Below, piece by piece: positions 5,731 to 10,029 of a stretch of 10,029 nt of DNA. Each line of letters begins with the position of its first letter. Position 1 is the stretch's first letter. The notes below the pieces were generated by a model. The model had not been told where the DNA came from and searched no databases. It saw nothing but the letters and a program-made list of their open reading frames with translations. The DNA is from Desulfotignum sp. (GTDB lineage Bacteria > Desulfobacterota > Desulfobacteria > Desulfobacterales > Desulfobacteraceae): the NCBI GenBank assembly GCA_021737445.1, contig JAIPDY010000110.1, positions 1 through 10,029 of the forward strand. The letters run 5' to 3'. The translations under genes and the position numbers were made by a program.

Positions 5731-5988
5731 ACGGGGTGATTCAGGCAGATCGACAGGATGCCGCCCCTGGTGGGGGTCTTTTGACATGTCGAAATTGCCC
5801 GGTACAGGTCAGTAACCCACAGGAACCTCACAATGGTCACTTGTGTAAGCCCTGCATCCACCATCTGTTTCCTTGACCAAAGATCTTTAAAAGGGTAAGG
5901 TGGACAGCATTAATAACCTGTAAGCTCCAGTCATCCCTCTGGCCGATTTAAGCAGATCGCTGCCTGTCTTACACATCAAGGAGACAGG
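5724..5988. other. Intergenic region with a 43-bp inverted repeat, no gene seen
   Basis: No supported coding sequence lies in these 265 bp. TCGACA (5750-5755) pairs with TGTCGA (5787-5792), enclosing an inner CCCC (5764-5767) / GGGG (5772-5775) hairpin followed by TCTTTT, which could be a second attempt at termination for the porin unit. TTGACA at 5781-5786 and TTGACC in the 5870s look like -35 elements but lack good -10 partners. Confidence 0.4.
5963..5988 (+). promoter_or_regulatory. Hairpin touching the ribosome site of the YkgJ-family gene
   Basis: CCTGTCT (5963-5969) is perfectly complementary to AGACAGG (5982-5988), immediately before the ATG at 5989. The Shine-Dalgarno AAGGAG (5978-5983) lies in the loop and overlaps the 3' arm by two bases. 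Such a structure could modulate translation start; only the pairing is observed. Confidence 0.4.
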
Positions 5989-6717
5989 ATGCACGATCAG
6001 ACCCAGGCCGGCCCGGATGCTTTGTCCGTCTATCTTTTTCAGATCGCGGATGCGGTTCAAAAAAAAGTGGTTGATTCTCCTCTGGCCCTGGTTTCCATGA
6101 TCCGGGAGGTGACTGCGGCAGCCGATCAGATTCTGGCATCTGCGGCCCTGACCTGTGAATCGCAGGTGCCTGACTGTGGCAGCGGGTGCAGTTTCTGCTG
6201 CCACTCCCGCATCCATGTGATACCCCTGGAAGCGGTTTTGATCTGTTGCCATGTGCACAAACATTTCAGCCCGGAGGCGGTGCAGGGTTTGAAAACCCGC
6301 ATCCGCTCCAATCTCACATATACCCGGGGCAGTTCTTTTGCCCGGCGGGTGGCGGTCAAGGACCGGACCCCCTGTATTTTTCTGGATCACCATGCCTGCT
6401 CCATTTATGACCAGCGGCCCTTTATCTGCAGGACCTGGAATTCACTGAGCCGGCAGGACTGTGAAACCGCTTTTATCTCGGGCAATCAAAATGCGGAAAT
6501 TCCCTGCCTGTCCGGGCCCAATTATGTGTATACCCTGGCCCGGGACGTGGTCCAGGCGGTGTGCGAAACCATGCATCTGGAAACCGGGCGGTTTGAACTG
6601 GTGTCTGCCATGGACCGCTGCCTGGATTTGGCGGATGCGCCTTCCGTCTGGACAGGGGGCGGCACTGTGTTCGGCAGGTTAAAGACTGAAAAAAACAGTG
6701 AAAAAAGAGGGATGTGA
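5989..6717 (+). CDS. YkgJ family cysteine-cluster protein
   Basis: A 242-residue soluble protein without signal peptide. The signature is CGSGCSFCC (Cys63, 67, 70, 71), a CC pair at 86-87, then PCIFLDHHACSIYDQRPFICR with Cys129, Cys137 and Cys147, which together define the YkgJ/CxxCxxCC zinc- or iron-sulfur-binding family. Biochemical function in this family is poorly known; metal binding is the safe statement. About 60 residues precede the first cysteine and about 90 follow the last motif, the tail reading FGRLKTEKNSEKRGM. ATG 5989 is supported by AAGGAG at 5978-5983. Its TGA (6715-6717) overlaps the start of the next gene, so the two are probably translated together. Confidence 0.88.
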   Translation: MHDQTQAGPDALSVYLFQIADAVQKKVVDSPLALVSMIREVTAAADQILASAALTCESQVPDCGSGCSFCCHSRIHVIPLEAVLICCHVHKHFSPEAVQGLKTRIRSNLTYTRGSSFARRVAVKDRTPCIFLDHHACSIYDQRPFICRTWNSLSRQDCETAFISGNQNAEIPCLSGPNYVYTLARDVVQAVCETMHLETGRFELVSAMDRCLDLADAPSVWTGGGTVFGRLKTEKNSEKRGM

Positions 6718-7193
6718 TGATACCTTGTCCCATGCCGGTTCCTGTTTTGGCCTCTTTCATGGAGATACAGGTGAAACGGCTGCTGGCACGGTATTTTCTG
6801 ACCTTTGCCAGGCAGGACACCTGCATGGAATATTTTTTGTGGAATGTGAAAACCCGCAATCTTGTTTCCCTGAACCTGATTCTTTCCCATGACCGGTTTT
6901 CCAAAGGGATTTACATATCCAAGTTTTACCCCCGGCTGTTTATGGAATGTGAGCCCAGATATCTCTCAGCTGCCTGTTTTTTTTTGATGGTGCACCACAG
7001 TGCCGGTTTATTCGGTCTGGCAGACCATTGCCGGATATCTCTTGAGACTCAAGAAAAGGTGTTTGAAAGCTTTTATTCCAGACTCATCGATTTTCACTTT
7101 ACCATCGCCTGCCATCGTCCGGCCGGCCGGGTCTGTCTCAGCGGGTCCTACCCGTGCCTGCCTATTGCCAGAAAAATCATAAATGAAAAATAA
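6717..7193 (+). CDS. Unrecognised 158-residue protein, coupled to the YkgJ-family gene
   Basis: I do not recognise this protein. ATG 6717 overlaps the upstream TGA by one base and has GAGGG at 6707-6711; an in-frame GTG at 6714 would add one residue. The sequence has no signal peptide despite a hydrophobic start (IPCPMPVPVLASF), and no long membrane segment. It is rich in aromatic residues and has seven cysteines, including ACFFLMVHH around residues 86-94, DHC, IACH and VCLSGSYPC near the C-terminus. The even, non-repetitive composition and the overlap with a real gene argue that it is coding. A run of nine T (6977-6985) encodes part of CFFL and would be prone to slippage. The coupling suggests a job related to the cysteine-cluster protein. 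Confidence 0.6.
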   Translation: MIPCPMPVPVLASFMEIQVKRLLARYFLTFARQDTCMEYFLWNVKTRNLVSLNLILSHDRFSKGIYISKFYPRLFMECEPRYLSAACFFLMVHHSAGLFGLADHCRISLETQEKVFESFYSRLIDFHFTIACHRPAGRVCLSGSYPCLPIARKIINEK

Positions 7194-7201
7194 AATTGTT
7201 T

Positions 7202-7230
7202 CTGTCATCCTGGTGGTGTTGTGATATAAT
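7202..7230 (+). promoter_or_regulatory. Extended -10 promoter of the GH13/debranching gene
   Basis: A perfect TATAAT (7225-7230) is preceded by TGA (7222-7224), giving an extended -10 element, with CTGTCA (7202-7207) at 17 bp matching the -35 consensus at 4 of 6 positions. It lies just after the stop of the preceding gene and would start RNA near 7237, about 75 bases before the ATG at 7312. Confidence 0.6.
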
Positions 7231-7235
7231 TGCAC

Positions 7236-7270
7236 ATTGTCTGCCTGTTTTACCGGACCGGGCAGACAGT
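7236..7270 (+). promoter_or_regulatory. Hairpin at the predicted 5' end of the GH13 transcript
   Basis: TGTCTGCC (7238-7245) pairs perfectly with GGCAGACA (7261-7268), extendable outward by a G-U and an A-U pair and inward by a U-G and a G-C pair. No T run follows, so this is not a normal terminator. Placed at the predicted transcript start, it could protect the mRNA 5' end or be a regulator site overlapping the promoter. Confidence 0.45.
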
Positions 7271-7311
7271 TCTGTTGTACAAAAAACTAACCTCTGGCCC
7301 CAAGGAGATCT

Positions 7312-10029
7312 ATGCTCAGCGCTGTTCAGACACCGTCACCCGGCACATCCCGGGTGCTGTTCTGCGGGGATTGCCTGCGGTTCACCCTGACCCTGGACTC
7401 AGAAACCCAGGGAAATGCCTGGGTCCGGACCAATCTGGGGACCGCAGGGACAGCCCGGCAGGAAATCATCGACCGGGTGGAGAAAAACGAGATCAAGCTG
7501 GATGAGGCCTGGTATGATATCCAGATGATCCGGGAAAATGCAGTGACCTTTTCCATTCTGCTGCCGCTGCACCAGACCGGGTATTTCCAGGCCAAGTGTT
7601 TTTTCATGCCAAAAAACAAAACCGTTCCCGTCTGGCCGGAAGGAGACAACTGCATTCTGAACGTGGAGCCTGCCGGTACCTGCTGCGCCAATATCATTTA
7701 CAACGCGTTTGTACGCCAGTTCGGCCCGGCCAGGACTGCTTCCGGGTGCGGCCAGGACCGGTCCCTTGTGCCGTTGATGGAAACCCTGGATGCAAAAGGG
7801 TTCACCGTGATCCCGGAGTCCGGGAAATTCAGAGATCTCCGGGACCAGGTGGGATTTATTTTTTCCACTTTGGGGTGCCGGGCACTGCATCTGTTGCCCA
7901 TTCATCCCACCCCCACCACCTATGCCCGCATGGGCCGGTTCGGCAGCCCCTATGCCGCATTGAATTTCACGGATGTGGATCCGGCCCTGGCCCGGTTCGA
8001 TCCGGCGGCCACCCCTCTGGAACAGTTCATGGAACTGGTGGATGCCGTGCACTGCCATAACGGGTACCTGATTTTAGACATTGCCATCAACCACACGGGG
8101 TGGGCCGCAGCCATTCATGAAACCCACCCGGAATGGCTGATCAGGGGAGAGGACGGCAATATCGCAGCCCCGGGGGCCTGGGGAGTGGTGTGGGCCGATC
8201 TGACCAAGCTGGATTATACCCATACCGGCCTGTGGGAATACATGGCAAATGTCTTTTTGCTGTGGTGCCACCGGGGGGTGGACGGATTCCGGTGCGATGC
8301 CGGGTACATGGTGCCTGTTGATGCCTGGGAATACATGGTGGCAAAGGTCAGGAAGGAATATCCGGACACACTGTTTCTCCTGGAAGGGCTTGGCGGTCCT
8401 TTGAAAACCACCCGGGAAATACTGGGCCGGGCCGATTTCAACTGGGCCTATTCCGAGCTTTTTCAGCACTATACCAGAGAGGAGATCTCAGATTATCTGC
8501 CCTTTGCCGGCCGGATATCTGACACCTGCGGCCATATGATCCACTATGCTGAAACCCATGACAACCCGCGCCTGGCTGCTGAATCCACCACCTATGCCAA
8601 AATGCGCACCGCCCTGTGCGCTTTGTTTTCCATTTGCGGCGGGTTCGGGTTTGCCAACGGGGTGGAGTGGTTTGCAAAAGAAAAGATCAATGTCCATGAA
8701 TGCCCCGGCCTGAACTGGGGAGCCAGAGAAAACCAGGTGGACCAAATCTTTTGGCTCAACCGGATTTTAAAAACCCATCCGGTATTTTTTAAAAATACCC
8801 GGTTGACACTGATCCAGAAAAATGAGGCACAGGCCCTGGCCCTTTTGCGGCATCACCCGGAAACCGGCAAATCGCTGCTGGTGCTGGTGAACCTGGATTG
8901 CAGCCAGTCTGCGCAGGTGATCTGGAACCGGTCAGATACTGCTGTCAATGATGAAAAATGGACCGATCTGCTGTCCGGTACCAGCATCACCCCGGCATTT
9001 GATGACAACCTGGCACATGTCACTCTGGCGCCCGGCGAGGTGATGGCCCTGTCTCCTGATCCTGCAGATATGGAAACCCTTAAGGCGGAGTCGGACCGGA
9101 ATGAAACCGTGCCGGCACCCATCCCCCGGCAGGTGCTGAACCAGAAATTCAAAGCCCGGGTCCTGGCGGTGACAACCGCTCTGGACGGATACAAGGATGT
9201 GAGCAGCCTGGATCCGGCAGAGGCTGCCCTGCACCTGGCCGAAGATCCCATGGGGTTTATACGCTCCTTGAACCCAAATTCGTTGGAAAGCAGGGTGATC
9301 ACCTTTGATGTGACCCGGGATTTAAAGCGCCAGGTCATGGTACCGCCGGGATTTTTTCTGCTGGTGAAAAGCCCGGTGGGATTCCGGGCGGAAATTCTGG
9401 ATTCCCTGGATACAGACAGGCATTCCCTGGGGTATGAAGAAGGGCTGCCACTTTTGCAAGGCGGTTTTTTCGCCCTGTTTATGCCCAAAACATTCAAAAA
9501 AAATCATAAACCCTGCCGTCTGAACCTGCGGCTTTTTTTCCCTGGAAAAATCCAGGTGGAGACGGCGTCTCTTCTGTACCTGGCCCGGTTTGACACCCTT
9601 TATCTGCGCACCACCTTTACCCGGCGGAAAATTGCGGCAGATCCCGGGTTGACTTTGCTGGCAGCCACCCGCACCGGCGGCATGATGCGGGCCCCCGGAG
9701 ACTGGGGACACCTTCACAGCCGGTATGACGGCCTTTTAGGGGCAAACCTGAATCCCCACATGCCCGAAGACAGGAGGATGGTTCTGGCCCGGTGCCGGAT
9801 CTGGGCCATTTTCCAGGGATATTCCAGGGAACTGGCCAAAGACTGTCTCCAGCAGTTTTCTTTTTCCTATGGCAATGCCGGCCGGTGGCGGTTCCATGTG
9901 CCCACTTCCGAAGGCAAATATTATGTATTGGAACTGACCCTGATCCTGTCGGAGGCTCTCAACCAGGTCCGGCTGTCCATAACCCGGCCCGGGGCAAAAA
10001 ACAAACCGGCCCGGTTTCTGGAAGATGAC
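7312..10029 (+). CDS. GH13 glycogen-debranching-type protein, 3' end outside window
   Basis: An open frame of 906 codons runs without a stop to the window edge. ATG 7312 follows AAGGAG (7302-7307). Residues 1 to about 140 look like a beta-rich N-terminal domain (ITLxx..., EAWYDIQM, GYFQAKCFF). A GH13 barrel follows with all catalytic landmarks: DIAINHT (Asp256, His261), GFRCDAG with nucleophile Asp329, FLLEGLGG with acid/base Glu358 and ETHDNPRL with Asp417. After a C-terminal beta domain (NLDCSQSAQVIW, LAPGEVMALSP), residues from about 600 on (MRAPGDWGHLHSRYDGLLGANL, FQGYSRELAKDC) resemble the part before the amylo-1,6-glucosidase domain in debranching enzymes. The layout recalls eukaryote-type glycogen debranching enzymes (GH13 transferase plus GH133 glucosidase). 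The likely role is remodelling or breaking down storage glycogen in the cytoplasm; no signal peptide is seen. Whether a GH133 domain follows is outside the window. Confidence 0.82.
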   Translation, partial: MLSAVQTPSPGTSRVLFCGDCLRFTLTLDSETQGNAWVRTNLGTAGTARQEIIDRVEKNEIKLDEAWYDIQMIRENAVTFSILLPLHQTGYFQAKCFFMPKNKTVPVWPEGDNCILNVEPAGTCCANIIYNAFVRQFGPARTASGCGQDRSLVPLMETLDAKGFTVIPESGKFRDLRDQVGFIFSTLGCRALHLLPIHPTPTTYARMGRFGSPYAALNFTDVDPALARFDPAATPLEQFMELVDAVHCHNGYLILDIAINHTGWAAAIHETHPEWLIRGEDGNIAAPGAWGVVWADLTKLDYTHTGLWEYMANVFLLWCHRGVDGFRCDAGYMVPVDAWEYMVAKVRKEYPDTLFLLEGLGGPLKTTREILGRADFNWAYSELFQHYTREEISDYLPFAGRISDTCGHMIHYAETHDNPRLAAESTTYAKMRTALCALFSICGGFGFANGVEWFAKEKINVHECPGLNWGARENQVDQIFWLNRILKTHPVFFKNTRLTLIQKNEAQALALLRHHPETGKSLLVLVNLDCSQSAQVIWNRSDTAVNDEKWTDLLSGTSITPAFDDNLAHVTLAPGEVMALSPDPADMETLKAESDRNETVPAPIPRQVLNQKFKARVLAVTTALDGYKDVSSLDPAEAALHLAEDPMGFIRSLNPNSLESRVITFDVTRDLKRQVMVPPGFFLLVKSPVGFRAEILDSLDTDRHSLGYEEGLPLLQGGFFALFMPKTFKKNHKPCRLNLRLFFPGKIQVETASLLYLARFDTLYLRTTFTRRKIAADPGLTLLAATRTGGMMRAPGDWGHLHSRYDGLLGANLNPHMPEDRRMVLARCRIWAIFQGYSRELAKDCLQQFSFSYGNAGRWRFHVPTSEGKYYVLELTLILSEALNQVRLSITRPGAKNKPARFLEDD

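Noticed and set aside
6784..6797. TGGCAC resembling the -24 box of a sigma54 promoter
   Set aside because: No TTGC-type -12 box at the required spacing, and it lies inside a coding region with no gene start nearby.
7337..7424. Two short GC-rich hairpins in the first 115 bases of the GH13 gene (7337-7356 and 7405-7424)
   Set aside because: Stems of 7 bp with short loops are expected now and then in GC-rich coding sequence; no T run or other signal supports a function.
7399..8058. 219-codon reverse-strand open frame, and a similar 214-codon one at 8853-9497
   Set aside because: Both are shadows of the GH13 gene, whose forward frame has all catalytic motifs; the antisense products have low-complexity character and no ribosome site of note.

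Overview
The window looks like chromosomal DNA from a Desulfobacterota-type (Desulfobacteraceae-like) anaerobe. The reasons are the family mix (TRAP transporter end, cysteate/D-cysteine lyase family enzyme, DUF3373-type porin next to a small cytochrome-like protein, YkgJ cysteine-cluster protein, large glycogen-debranching-type GH13 protein) and the codon style. This is an inference from gene content and recalled family patterns; no search was run. No rRNA, tRNA, CRISPR array, transposase or integrase was seen.

Left part (1-2831): the 3' end of a TRAP transporter large permease is followed by a convergent gene for an exported cyclic-nucleotide-binding-fold protein. Next comes a two-gene forward unit: a PLP enzyme of the D-cysteine desulfhydrase / L-cysteate sulfo-lyase / ACC deaminase family, then an Asp/Glu racemase-family enzyme. 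Together these suggest uptake and breakdown of a sulfur-containing amino acid or sulfonate. The PLP gene contains a striking perfect 16-bp inverted repeat.

Middle part (2815-5988): a reverse-strand vapBC toxin-antitoxin locus has an intact antitoxin, but the toxin is cut to about half length where it runs into the racemase gene. Divergent from it is a forward operon of a small exported cytochrome-like protein without a CXXCH heme motif and a DUF3373-type outer-membrane porin interrupted by a frameshift at a run of seven T. The roughly 420-bp region between vapB and this operon is dense in structure: a heptamer cluster forming nested palindromes, several hairpins, and a long-range stem with a competing alternative pairing just before the first gene. 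The truncated toxin, heme-less cytochrome and frameshifted porin make this stretch look like one under decay or phase variation.

Right part (5989-10029): a YkgJ-family cysteine-cluster protein is translationally linked to an unrecognised 158-residue protein. After a good extended -10 promoter and a 5' hairpin comes a very long GH13 gene (at least 906 codons) that runs off the window. It has a complete set of GH13 catalytic residues and a C-terminal part resembling glycogen debranching enzymes.
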